From positions 1,364,001 to 1,428,000 of the forward strand of contig NZ_CP036261.1 in NCBI RefSeq assembly GCF_007741475.1: a stretch of DNA of 64,000 nucleotides, in the 5' to 3' direction. This document shows, one piece after another, positions 26,691 through 36,700 of the stretch; position 1 is the first letter of the stretch, and each line of letters starts with the position of its first letter. The position numbers were made by a program, and so were the translations under genes. This stretch comes from Rosistilla ulvae. Lineage in GTDB: Bacteria > Planctomycetota > Planctomycetia > Pirellulales > Pirellulaceae. Below the pieces are notes generated by a model. The model was not told where the DNA came from and did not search any database. It worked only from the letters and a program-made list of their open reading frames with translations.

Positions 26691-28835
26691 ATGCGGATGA
26701 GCACGCGTTCCGAAGATTACCCCTATTTGTCACCGCCCGAACTGCCCGATGAGATTGGACGGCTGGGGGCGTATCGAGTTTTGGAGCTGATCGGCGAAGG
26801 GGGGATGGGAAAGGTCTTTCTGGCCGAGGACCAACGGTTGCAGCGTAAAGTCGCTTTAAAGGTGATGAGCCAACGGATCGCGGCGTCAAAGAATTCTCGC
26901 GAACGTTTCGTCCGCGAAGCCCGCGCCCAAGCGGCGGTGCATCACGATAATGTGGCGACGATCTTTGAAGTCGATGAACAGGGTAACACTCCTTTTTTGG
27001 CAATGGAGTTGCTGAAAGGCCAGTCGCTCGAACAGATTCTGCGGAAAGGCTACAAGTTCAACATCAAGCAGATCATCGCACTCGGACGCCAGATCGCTCG
27101 AGGGCTGGGGGCGGCGCACAAGCAAGGAATCGTGCATCGCGACATCAAACCGGCCAACATCTGGATCGAAGCCGAAAAGGGGCGGCCGAAGATCTTGGAT
27201 TTCGGTTTGGCGGCGATGAGCGGTCCTGTCGATTCGTTGACGCGGCGCGGTGCGGTCGTCGGCACGCCCGGCTATCTGTCGCCCGAACAAGCCGCCGATG
27301 AACCCGTCGATGATCGCTCGGATCTCTACAGTTTGGGGATCGTACTGTATGAGATGTGCAGCGGCGAGTTGCCGTTTCGCTATACCAATGTGGCGATGAT
27401 GTTGATTGCGATCACCTCCCATTCTCCGCGTTCGCTGACCGAATTCGCCGAACATGTGCCTCAGGAACTCTCGGATCTGATCGACCGTTTGCTCTCCAAA
27501 GAACCTAAAGATCGTCCGGCGAGCGCCGACGCGCTGTTGGACGAATTGAAATTCTTGGCCGACGAACCGGTGCCCCCTGCAACGCCACCCCCCGACAAGG
27601 AAGCTGCCAGCCTGCCGTTGGAGATCGTGATTCAAGACGACCCGCCGACGCGGACACCGCGGGCGAGCAAGAAACGCGGATCGCCCACGGTTGTCATCGC
27701 GGCGCTTATCGTTGTGGCGTTGTTCGCCATCGTGGCGGGTATCTTTGCGCTGCGGCCAAGGTCAAACCCGCCGCAGCCTGAAAACCGTCTGGCGCGGCCG
27801 CCATCTGAACCCGTTCGCCCCAAGCCGGTTGTCGTGACGCCCGAGATGATAGCGCCACTGCGGATGGAGGCGGTGATATTGGAGGCCGATCGAATCCTGG
27901 CGGGGCAGCCGGGACTGATTCGATTTCGGTTGGTCAACACCGCATCGAATCGCCAGACCGATCCCGCAATCCTGGCAGGAAAAGCCGCGATCGCCGCGAA
28001 GGTTCGGGTCTTTCTGAAACCGCTATCTAGCGGCAACGAGCGGCCGGCAACGATGTTCCCGCTGCGGGTCGCCGGCGTTCGGATTCCTTCACCGGGTAAA
28101 TCGTTGGAGATGTTGGCGCGGTTCGAAAGCGAAGATCTGCCGCCGGGCCGCTACGACGTGTTTTTGAGATTGATGACCCCCGATGACAAAGTCGCTTCGC
28201 AAGTTGACGCACAGATTTCCGTTGCCGCCGATTATTCGAGCGGGCCGCTGTCGGGATTTCAGCAGATCACGACACGATCGGGAACCGGGGCTGACACGAC
28301 GGTCGTGCGAGGCGACGACAAGCCACGGGGCGAGCAGGATACGTTGTCGGTGCAGTTGCCCACGAAACCAGACGGCTCGCTGCAGTACATCTATTTAAAA
28401 TTCGACGTCAGTCGCTGGGAACATCCGTTGGCCAAACTGCAAGACGCGGTTATCAGTCTAGCGGTCAAAGGGGGCGCGGCGGCAAAACTGGAACTTCGCC
28501 TGTATGGTATCGACGCTCGACAGGCCAGCTCATGGAAGGAACAGGGTGAAGGTGCGCTGGTCTGGAAGAACTCGCCGACTGCCAAGAACCTTGCCAAAGC
28601 GAAATATCTGTGCAGCACCACGATCGACAACACCGAGGGACGGTTGGCGAACCAAGCAAACGACAACGTCCGTTTTTTCGGTGACGAACTGGATGCATTT
28701 TTGGCTGCGTATCCCGATCCTGAGGTGACGTTTGTCGTGGTCAGCCACAGCAAGCAGGCACAGAATACGTTATTCTTTTCCAAAGAATCGGCTCAAGTCG
28801 AAAACGTTCCCCGCCTTCATTTGAAGGTTCAATAA
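26691..28835 (+). CDS. Transmembrane Ser/Thr protein kinase with DNRLRE-like extracytoplasmic domain
   Basis: 714 residues. Kinase domain at ~25-290: GEGGMGKVFLAED, VALKVM, HRDIKPANIWIE, DFGLAAMSG, GTPGYLSPEQ. A proline-rich linker leads to one transmembrane helix (VVIAALIVVALFAIVAGIFAL, ~330-350). The outer part is beta-rich. Its last ~180 residues resemble the DNRLRE/CBM96-like beta-sandwich (TLSVQLPTKPDGSLQYIYLKFDVS...LRLYGIDA...SWKEQGEGALVWKNSP), a domain found on extracellular carbohydrate-associated proteins. The topology suggests a sensor that reads a wall or polysaccharide ligand and phosphorylates inside. The sigma-like gene starts six bases after its stop. Confidence 0.9.
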   Translation: MRMSTRSEDYPYLSPPELPDEIGRLGAYRVLELIGEGGMGKVFLAEDQRLQRKVALKVMSQRIAASKNSRERFVREARAQAAVHHDNVATIFEVDEQGNTPFLAMELLKGQSLEQILRKGYKFNIKQIIALGRQIARGLGAAHKQGIVHRDIKPANIWIEAEKGRPKILDFGLAAMSGPVDSLTRRGAVVGTPGYLSPEQAADEPVDDRSDLYSLGIVLYEMCSGELPFRYTNVAMMLIAITSHSPRSLTEFAEHVPQELSDLIDRLLSKEPKDRPASADALLDELKFLADEPVPPATPPPDKEAASLPLEIVIQDDPPTRTPRASKKRGSPTVVIAALIVVALFAIVAGIFALRPRSNPPQPENRLARPPSEPVRPKPVVVTPEMIAPLRMEAVILEADRILAGQPGLIRFRLVNTASNRQTDPAILAGKAAIAAKVRVFLKPLSSGNERPATMFPLRVAGVRIPSPGKSLEMLARFESEDLPPGRYDVFLRLMTPDDKVASQVDAQISVAADYSSGPLSGFQQITTRSGTGADTTVVRGDDKPRGEQDTLSVQLPTKPDGSLQYIYLKFDVSRWEHPLAKLQDAVISLAVKGGAAAKLELRLYGIDARQASSWKEQGEGALVWKNSPTAKNLAKAKYLCSTTIDNTEGRLANQANDNVRFFGDELDAFLAAYPDPEVTFVVVSHSKQAQNTLFFSKESAQVENVPRLHLKVQ

Positions 28836-28841
28836 CGCATC

Positions 28842-29525
28842 ATGACTCCCACGCATCCACCCGATCGTACGATCCAATTGGCGCGGCAATCGACCCGTTG
28901 GTCGCAAGCCGACAGCGCCGGTGGCTACACGATGCGTTACATCACGGCGATGCGCAACTACCTGATCGATCTGTGGGGCGATGGCGAAGCGGCCGACAAA
29001 TCGTTGGTCCTGCTGTTGGGACATCTTGCCTCGAAGGGGTTTGGCGAGTCGGAGAAGGGGCGTCTGCGCGACTATCTGTTGCGTTCGGCCCGAGCGGCGG
29101 CGGCGGCGCAATATCGCCGCGAGCCGACGGAGGTGGTCCCGCCGATCGATCAGATGCAGGTCGATGATCCGACCTGGCTGGATAACTGGCGGGAATGTCT
29201 GCTGGCTCGCGTGTGGCGTGCGATGGAACGGTTCGAACACGCAAATCCGGGCAATTTTGAATACAGCGCACTTCGCGTCTCAACGGATCATCCCGACGAC
29301 ACCGAGTCGATGCTGGCGGTTCGGATTGGTAACCAATTAAATGCTACGGTCACGCCGCCGCAGTTTCGCAGTACGCTGGCAGCCGCGCGGCTGCGATTCG
29401 CTCAATCGATTGCCGATGAGGTCACCGACACGCTCGAATCTCCGTCGACCGAAGATGTGAACGCCGAACTGGCGGCGATCGGCCTGCAGCACTTGGTCGA
29501 ACCGTTTTTGGGGCGTGCGAAGTAA
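28842..29525 (+). CDS. Divergent ECF-sigma-like protein paired with the kinase
   Basis: 227 residues. The N-terminal part (STRWSQADSAGGYTMRYITAMRNYLIDLWG and KGFGESEKGRLRDYLLRSARAAAAAQYRR) has the layout of the divergent planctomycete ECF-like sigma group (TxWS..., then GRFRxxLLxxxxxxxxxxxRR). The C-terminal part (WLDNWRECLLARVWRAMERFE...ADEVTDTLESPSTEDVNAELAAIG) matches their ending only loosely, and no textbook region-4 helix-turn-helix is visible. It lies six bases after the kinase, so the two are surely co-expressed. It could be a sigma factor or a kinase-dedicated adaptor that has lost DNA binding. Confidence 0.5.
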   Translation: MTPTHPPDRTIQLARQSTRWSQADSAGGYTMRYITAMRNYLIDLWGDGEAADKSLVLLLGHLASKGFGESEKGRLRDYLLRSARAAAAAQYRREPTEVVPPIDQMQVDDPTWLDNWRECLLARVWRAMERFEHANPGNFEYSALRVSTDHPDDTESMLAVRIGNQLNATVTPPQFRSTLAAARLRFAQSIADEVTDTLESPSTEDVNAELAAIGLQHLVEPFLGRAK

Positions 29526-29636
29526 TCCAGGCCGAAGACCTGCCACAACCGTTGATGTGCTTACTCTCCCATGCATTATCGCCTATGATCCAGTGGCCAT
29601 CCTTGTGGTTGGGTTTCCGTTTCCGGTTGAGGTGCA

Positions 29637-31922
29637 GTGGGGGCTCGCATTATTTACCGTTATCGAATCGTAATTCTGTTGCTGGCCTTGTTCGGGGTGG
29701 TACCGATTGTTCGCGGCGCGATCGACGCGTTGGCGACCAATTCGAACCGTCCCGAGGACTGGTTGCCCGAACGGTTTCAAGAGACCAAGGATCTGGCTTG
29801 GTTTTCGCAGCAGTTCGTTAGCGACGATGTCCTGATACTCAGCTGGGACGGTTGTCATCTGGACGATCCGCGGCAGGCAGAGCTGACGGAGCTTCTGCAG
29901 CAGCCTGTCGATATCGCGGGGCAGAAGCAGGTGCAGTTGTTTCGGTTTGTCACCTCGGGCAACGATCTGGTCAAACAATTGACCGCCCCTCCGCTATCGC
30001 TCAAAAAATCCCAAGCGATTGCGCGACTCAACGGTTGGATCGTCGGTGCGCCCAAAGCGGCGGGAGATCCGGTGATCAGTTCGGTTGTGCTGATGCTGAC
30101 GCCCGAGGGGTGGCGATTGCGCGATGCGATGTTGGCTCATGTTCGCGAGACGACCAGCCGGGTTGTCGGTTTGCCGAGCGATCGGATTCATATCGCCGGA
30201 TCGACCTACGATGGCGTCGCGATCGATGAGGCGAGCCAGAAGAATATGGAGTGGTATACGATCGTCTGCTACGGGATCGGTTGCGTCGTCCTGTATCTCA
30301 GCTTTCGCAGTTTTGCGATCAGTGCGTTTGTGTTCGTGAACGCCGTTTATTGCCAGATGCTTAGCCTGGCGTTGATCTCGTTTGCCGGATCGACGATGGA
30401 CAGCGTAATGCTGATGGTCCCCTCGTTGGTCTTTGTGCTCAGCATTTCCACCGGCGTTCACCTGGTTAACAACTATCGCGATGTCGTCGCCAGCGAAGGG
30501 CTGCAAGGAGCACCGATTAAAGCGATTCGGCATGCTTTTGCACCCTGTTGGCTGTCGTCGCTGACGACTAGCTTGGGGCTGATTTCACTGGTCACAAGCT
30601 TCCTGCTGCCGATCCAGAAGTTTGGACTGTTTGCCGCTGTCGGTGTCGTGCTGGGAACGGGGATCCTGTTTCTTTTGTTTCCGTGCCAGTTGGAACTGTG
30701 GCCGCCGCGGCGTTGGGGGGCGAAGCTGAACGCAGGGACTGGCCCGAAGCAAGGTTTTGCCTATCAAAGCGTGGTCGATCGAATTGCCCGCTGGTCGCCT
30801 GCGATCCTGCTGATCACCGCGGTGACGATGGCGGCCGGAATCGCTGGCATCACGCGGCTGCAATCGACAGCGCGAGTCCACGATCTGTTTTCGCCCGGCG
30901 CCAAGATCCTGCAGGATTATGAATGGTTTGAAACTCAGATCGGCCCACTGACGCCTGTCGAAATCGTGCTTCGAATCCCCAAGTCTGCCATCGATGGGAG
31001 CACCAGCCGGACGCCGATGTTGGACCGCATGAACCTGGTTCGCAAAGTGCAGCATGCAGCGATGCAAGTCGACGGCATCGGCGGGACCGTATCGGCGGTC
31101 AACTTCTCACCAGGTTATCCCGACACCTTTCGTTCGGGGACGCGAGGTATCGGCCAGATCGCTCAGCGGATTGTGTTGGAGCGACGGTTTGAATCGCTGC
31201 GCGAGATGTATCGCGAAATGCAATACTTCCAAGACAACCCTCAGGAGGAGTTGTGGCGGATCAGCGCAAGGGTGCCGACCGCCGAAGATATCGACTTGGA
31301 ACGGATCGGCCGAGAACTGAAGGTATCGATCGCCGAGGTGATCGAACAGCGGGCTGGCGACCAAGGAGTCCGTAGCGTTGTCTGTGGCAGCATGCCTTTG
31401 ATCCAAAAGTCGCAGGAGCAGTTGTTGGAGGATATGGCCCGCAGCTTTATCACTGCTTTTGCCCTCATTGCGGTCGCGATGATGGTCACCTTGCGAAGCG
31501 TTGTTGCCGGCTTGTTGGCGATGGTCTCGAACATCTTTCCAGCAGTCGTCTTGTTTGGGCTGCTGGGCTGGTTTGACGTCAAAGTCGAGATTGGATCGAT
31601 GATGACGATCACCGCTGCGATGGGGATCGCCGTCGACGATACGCTGCATTTCGTAACTTGGTTCCGACGTGGCGCCTCTGCCGGACTGTCCAAACACGAT
31701 GCGTTGGTCTACGCCTATCGGCACTGCTGTCGGGCGATGCTGCAAACCTCTTTGATCTGTGGGCTGGGATTGCTGGTCTATGCGCTCAGTCCGTTTACTC
31801 CGATCTCTCGATTCGCTTGGCTGATGTCAAGCATGTTGGCAGCCGCGTTGGTGGGGGATCTCGTCGTCCTGCCGGCGATCATTTCTAGCCGCTTGGGAAA
31901 TGCATTCCTGCCGCGACGCTAA
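29637..31922 (+). CDS. MMPL/RND-superfamily exporter
   Basis: 761 residues. GTG start with GAGGT about six bases upstream. It has the classical two-fold MMPL plan: TM1 at the N-terminus, a periplasmic domain (~residues 35-195), TM2-6 (~200-350), TM7 (~390-410), a second periplasmic domain (~415-590), and TM8-12 to the end. The conserved helix-4 region of the second half is MTITAAMGIAVDDTLHFVTWFRRG, with the acidic pair expected for proton coupling. MMPL proteins move lipids, hopanoids or polyketide-derived lipids across the inner membrane. The polyketide synthase operon lies downstream on the same strand, separated only by an IS4 insertion; a link is plausible but not shown. Confidence 0.85.
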   Translation: MGARIIYRYRIVILLLALFGVVPIVRGAIDALATNSNRPEDWLPERFQETKDLAWFSQQFVSDDVLILSWDGCHLDDPRQAELTELLQQPVDIAGQKQVQLFRFVTSGNDLVKQLTAPPLSLKKSQAIARLNGWIVGAPKAAGDPVISSVVLMLTPEGWRLRDAMLAHVRETTSRVVGLPSDRIHIAGSTYDGVAIDEASQKNMEWYTIVCYGIGCVVLYLSFRSFAISAFVFVNAVYCQMLSLALISFAGSTMDSVMLMVPSLVFVLSISTGVHLVNNYRDVVASEGLQGAPIKAIRHAFAPCWLSSLTTSLGLISLVTSFLLPIQKFGLFAAVGVVLGTGILFLLFPCQLELWPPRRWGAKLNAGTGPKQGFAYQSVVDRIARWSPAILLITAVTMAAGIAGITRLQSTARVHDLFSPGAKILQDYEWFETQIGPLTPVEIVLRIPKSAIDGSTSRTPMLDRMNLVRKVQHAAMQVDGIGGTVSAVNFSPGYPDTFRSGTRGIGQIAQRIVLERRFESLREMYREMQYFQDNPQEELWRISARVPTAEDIDLERIGRELKVSIAEVIEQRAGDQGVRSVVCGSMPLIQKSQEQLLEDMARSFITAFALIAVAMMVTLRSVVAGLLAMVSNIFPAVVLFGLLGWFDVKVEIGSMMTITAAMGIAVDDTLHFVTWFRRGASAGLSKHDALVYAYRHCCRAMLQTSLICGLGLLVYALSPFTPISRFAWLMSSMLAAALVGDLVVLPAIISSRLGNAFLPRR

Positions 31923-32021
31923 GTGTTTCTGAAGGCCGCTGCCTCGTCTGAATAGCCCTGCCGCTCCCCCATCCGATGCGCTTCGCGTTCTGTGAATTGC
32001 AGCCAGGGGGCTTCTCGCCCC

Positions 32022-33564
32022 CTGTCGATTACCCACAAGTCATTGGTCTGGTCCGAAGGCTTGCCAGCAGAGGGCGAAGTCGAGCATTCGCCGCGTGCCT
32101 CGCCAGATCACTTCGGCTCCCGGCGGACCGTCGCCTTCGCGGTGATTGTAGCCGCCAAGGGTCGCAAGGACCGGGATGAATTGTGACAGCTCAGGAGCTT
32201 GCTTTGGGGGAGCCGTCTTTTTCACCACTTTCCAGACCGACTTCCATTCCGCTTCGCTGAAGACGACATCACAGGGAAGCTCTGGACACTCGCGGCCTAA
32301 GAAGGTCACAAACATGATCCGCCATGCGATCACTTTGTAAAACATCAACGCGCGGATCAGTCGGTCTCTCGCTTCGAGTTGAATCTCTTCGACCCGGCAG
32401 CCAGTTTTGAAAACTCGAAAGAATACTTCGATTGGCCAACGAGCCACATACAAATCCACAATCCGCAGCGTCTGGGAAATCGTGTCGACCGGCAGAGAAC
32501 TCAGTAACAGCCAGTCGACTTCGGTTCCGTCGCCTGGGCCATCGATCTCGCTCACCCAAACGACACTGATCTCGACCGGCGGCATCGAAGACTGCTTGTT
32601 GTGTGGCGCACGAAGAGTCATCCGCTTCGCTCGAATTTCTAACTTCGCAGTGCGTGCTTCACGGCCGGGGTGTTGTTTGTTTCCTGATCCTTTGGTTCGC
32701 TCGGGCGTTTGGGGAAGCTGGACTTCGCGGTAAGCGACCGGCTGGGCGGATGCGATTTCGGCACGCATTTTCTTATAAGCCGCAGGCCCGCCATCGGGGT
32801 CTTTCTCCGGCAACGAGCGTTTTCGCTGCGAGCGAATGACGAACTGAGCCGGTGTTTCATGCTGATCGGCTTCGACGAAAATGTCGTAGATGTCTCCTTC
32901 GCGATCGGCCAGCGAAACGATCTGAGTTTCAGGACATTTTCCGGCGATCTCGCAGGCCTTGCGGTAACCATCGAGCCATCGTTGCCCTTCGCCGGTGTGT
33001 AGGGGTTGGCCTTCTCGCTTCTTGCTGGTGCCGAGCGCTTCTTTGTCGCGATCGTAGAACTTAACACCGACCACCCCGAGACAAAGTTTCTCCGGCGTGA
33101 AGGCGATGTGGGAATGATCGTAAAGTCCACGGCGGCCTAAGCGATCGAGATTGCGGACGCCTCCGGGCGGATGCGCGGTGTAGTCCAGTTCGGTGGTATC
33201 TTGTGCGATGCAAACGGTGTCTTGGGCTTTGATTCGTTGGAGTGTCTTTTCAGCGTGAGCCCCGAGAATGGCTTCGGGATCGACGTTGGGGTTATCGAAT
33301 AGACGGTAGGCGGCTTTGGTTTCGTCCCAGCCACTGCAAGCTTCGTTGATACTGGCCGAAGGGTTGGCCGCCAGCGAGGCGAGCAACGCTTCGGCTCGAT
33401 CGTTGAGACGTTTGTCTCCAAGTTGAATATCTTGAAATTCGTATGCGATACTGGTCGGTTGCATGCTTTCACCTTGAGATTTCATTGTGCAAAATGAAAT
33501 ACTACAAGCGCAAATACCGTGCCAAAACGAGCTATTTTTGCGGCGACTTGTGGGTAATCAACAG
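32022..33564 (-). mobile_element. IS4-family insertion sequence with 11-bp target duplication
   Basis: 1543-bp element with 20-bp terminal inverted repeats (CTGTCGATTACCCACAAGTC at 32022-32041 and the complement of CTGTTGATTACCCACAAGTC at 33545-33564), one mismatch. The flanks carry an 11-bp direct repeat, CTTCTCGCCCC, at 32011-32021 and 33565-33575, the length expected for IS4. One transposase gene fills the element. Intact ends and duplication suggest a recent insertion. Confidence 0.95.
32040..33485 (-). CDS. IS4-family (Tn5/IS50-like) transposase
   Basis: 481 residues with the Tn5-like layout. An N-terminal DNA-binding region (FQDIQLGDKRLNDRAEALL...AYRLFDNPNV) precedes the catalytic core: first Asp in VCIAQDTTELDY, second Asp in IVSLADREGDIYD, and the Glu within a perfect Y-x2-R-x3-E-x6-K signature (YVARWPIEVFFRVFK). 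The tail holds the usual ELSQFIPVLATLGGYN. The gene is intact and its stop lies within the left inverted repeat. Confidence 0.95.
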   Translation of the reverse strand: MKSQGESMQPTSIAYEFQDIQLGDKRLNDRAEALLASLAANPSASINEACSGWDETKAAYRLFDNPNVDPEAILGAHAEKTLQRIKAQDTVCIAQDTTELDYTAHPPGGVRNLDRLGRRGLYDHSHIAFTPEKLCLGVVGVKFYDRDKEALGTSKKREGQPLHTGEGQRWLDGYRKACEIAGKCPETQIVSLADREGDIYDIFVEADQHETPAQFVIRSQRKRSLPEKDPDGGPAAYKKMRAEIASAQPVAYREVQLPQTPERTKGSGNKQHPGREARTAKLEIRAKRMTLRAPHNKQSSMPPVEISVVWVSEIDGPGDGTEVDWLLLSSLPVDTISQTLRIVDLYVARWPIEVFFRVFKTGCRVEEIQLEARDRLIRALMFYKVIAWRIMFVTFLGRECPELPCDVVFSEAEWKSVWKVVKKTAPPKQAPELSQFIPVLATLGGYNHREGDGPPGAEVIWRGTRRMLDFALCWQAFGPDQ

Positions 33565-33617
33565 CTTCTCGCCCCCCCCTCTCGCAGGGATCTCTCAATA
33601 AGTGTACCGACACCAAA

Positions 33618-33646
33618 TTGACAATCCCGTTACATCCAATTGTATA
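33618..33646 (+). promoter_or_regulatory. Candidate sigma-70 promoter of the polyketide operon
   Basis: TTGACA at 33618-33623, a 17-base spacer, and TGTATA at 33641-33646, about 120 bases before the synthase ATG at 33769. It lies just outside the IS4 element, so the insertion has left it intact. The match to the housekeeping consensus is close, but planctomycete promoters are poorly defined and no transcript start is known. Confidence 0.45.
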
Positions 33647-33694
33647 TCACTATGCGTGTAGTTAAGCTAGGGGTGTGGGGTGAGTGTAGCAACA

Positions 33695-33709
33695 TGTACC
33701 CCCGGTACA
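33695..33709. promoter_or_regulatory. Palindrome between promoter and polyketide synthase gene
   Basis: TGTACC-CCC-GGTACA, a perfect dyad with six-base arms and a three-base centre. Another TGTACC half-site lies at 33603-33608, upstream of the candidate promoter. The arrangement, with sites on both sides of the promoter, would suit a repressor, but the arms are short. Confidence 0.35.
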
Positions 33710-33768
33710 CGAGCCCGGTGCGGGTAGGTTTTTATGGCTGCGATTCAAAAACGGCAGGTTCTTAAAGT

Positions 33769-36700
33769 ATGAATGTTGATTCCAAGGTTGCTCTACACCA
33801 GGGGGAACCGTTAGCGATCGTGGGCATTGGTTGCAGGTTACCTGGCGGAGTGGTCGATGTTGAAAGCTTCTGGAGTTTGATCGCCGAGCGGCGGTCGGGG
33901 ATTGTCGAGGTTCCCGAGACTCGCTGGGATCGCGAACACTACTACCACCCCAAAAACGATGTCGCCAACCGAATGGTTACTCGCCGGGGTGGATTCATCG
34001 ACGGGATCGAGAACTTCGATCCGCTGTTCTGGGGCGTTTCGCCACGCGAAGCATCGCGAATGGATCCTCAGCAGCGTTGGCTGTTGGAGACCGCTTGGGA
34101 AGCGATCGAGGATTCGGGAATTGCCCCTGGGAAATTGAAAGGCTCGCAGACAAGCGTCTTTGTTGGCGTGGCGAGCCACGATTTCGCCAGCATTCAAATG
34201 TCCGAAGACGTGATCGCCGACGTGCATACCAACAGCGGTTGCACGCTGAGCATCGCATCGAATCGCGTCTCCTATCTGCTGGATCTCAAAGGGCCTAGCG
34301 TTTCGGTCGACACAGCTTGTTCGTCGGGGTTGGTCGCGGTCAGCTTGGCCTGCCAGAGCATCTGGTCGGGGAAATCGACCGGCGCGTTGGCCGGCGGTGT
34401 CAATTCGATGCTCACGCCTCACGCCACGATGGGCTTCAGCCGCGCATCGATGCTCTCCCCCGATGGTCAGTGTTTTGCGTTTGATGCGCGGGCCAATGGC
34501 TATGTCCGTGGCGAGGGAGCTGGCATGGTCTACATCAAACCGCTCCGTCAAGCGATCGCCGATGGCGATTCGGTCTATGCGGTGATTCGTGGCGCGGTGG
34601 TCAACCAGGATGGCCACACGTCATCGATGACGGTTCCTGGAATCGATGGCCAGTCGGCGATGTTGCGCCAGGCGTATAGCGAAGCCGGCCTCGCCCCAAA
34701 TCGCGTCGCTTATATGGAGGCCCATGGAACCGGAACCTCGGTCGGAGACCCGATCGAACTGGCGGCCTTGGGCAACGTTTTGTCGAAAGGCCGCCCCGCC
34801 GACCAACCCTGCCTGCTGGGGTCGGTAAAAACGAACATCGGTCACTTGGAAGCCGGTTCGGGGATCGCCGGCCTGATCAAAGCGGCGTTGGTCTTGCACA
34901 AGGACCAAGTGCCGCCAAATCAGAATTTTGAAACGCCCAACCCCAACATCCCCTTCGACAAACTGCAACTGCAGGTCGCGACGCATCTGCAACCGCTGCC
35001 GCACTACGATTCACAGCCTCCCGTCGCGGCAGTCAATTCGTTTGGGTTTGGTGGTACAAATTCGCACGTCGTCTTGGAAGCCGCTCCGCCGACGGCCAAG
35101 CCATCAACGGCTCACACCGCCCCTCGCCAACAACTGCATTCGCATTCCAATGGACACGAGAAAAACGGGTCGAGTAACGGAGCCGTTAACGGCGAGGCAA
35201 ACGGCGAGGCAAACGGCGCTGCCAGCCGTGCGGCAACCGTCTTGGCCGATCGACCTTTCCTGCTGCCGATCTCGGCTCGCGATGAGGTGGCGCTGAAAAG
35301 CTACGTCGCATCTCTTATCGACTTATTAGACGATCCGTCGTTACCGTTGGAGGACGTTTGTTACTCCGCGGGCAGCCGCAAGGAACAGCATCACGACCGC
35401 TTGGTCTTCACCGCTGCCGACAGCAAAACGATGCAAGATCGCATGCGAGCCTGGTTGGATGATCCGCGTGGAGCCACTGGATTTGTGCACGCAAAAACAA
35501 CCGGTCCTCACGACAAACCCGTTTTTGTATTTACCGGACAAGGTGCGCAGTGGTGGGGCATGGGACGCCAGCTGCTCGACCGCGAACCGCACTTCCGGGC
35601 GACGATCCAACGCATCGATGCGCTGTTGCAACCGCTGGCCGGTTGGTCGTTGCTGACCGAGATGAAGCGGGACGAAGCCGATTCGAAGATCAATCAAACC
35701 GCGATCGCTCAGCCGGCAATCTTTGCGTTGCAAGTGGCCCTGGTCGAACTCTGGAAGTCCTGGGGCGTAACGCCATCGAAGGTGGTCGGGCACAGCGTTG
35801 GCGAAGTGGCCGCCGCCTATTGTGCCGGCGTCTACAGCTTGGCCGATGCGGTCAAGGTGATCTATCATCGCAGCCGCTTGCAAGACACGATGGCCGGGAC
35901 CGGCCGGATGCTGGCCGTTGGACTCTCCGCAGCCGAGGCGCGACAGCGGATCGGCGATCGATACGATCGCGTTCAAGTCGCGGCGATCAACAGTTCCAAT
36001 CTTGTCACGCTGGCCGGCGACACCGAGCCGTTGGAAACGATCGCTCACGAGCTTGAGAAATCGGGGACGTTCATGCGTTGGTTGCGAGTCAATTACGCTT
36101 TCCATACGCATCAGATGGAACCAATCCGCGCGGAACTGCTGGAATCGTTAGCTGATATCCAGCCGCGGCCTGCGCAGATTCCGCTGGTTTCAACCGTCAC
36201 CGCCAGCGAATTGGCGGGCGAGTTGATGGATGCAGGATATTGGTGGCGGAACGTCCGCTATCCAGTTCTCTTCAGCACCGCGATCCAGCATCTGATCGCC
36301 GCCGGTTCCGAAGCGTTCCTGGAGATCGGACCGCATCCGGCACTGCTCAGTTCGATCAATCAATGTTTCGTCGACCAAGGCAAACAGGGAACGATCTATC
36401 ATTCGTTGAGCCGCAACACCGATGAATCGGAACATCTGCTGAGCAACGTCGCCGGGCTGCACTGCTCTGGAATCGAGATCGATTGGGCCGCCGTCAACCA
36501 AACGCCGGGGCACTTGGTCAAATTGCCCCGCTACCCGTGGCATCACCAACGCAATTGGCTCAGCCCCGACGATATGAATCTGTTGTGGCTGCAGCCCGAC
36601 GTCCATCCGCTGTTGGGACGCCGCGTGATCGCGCCCGAACCGACCTGGGAATCGGCGCTGGACCTAGCCGTCTTCGACTACCTCTCGGACCATTCATTTT

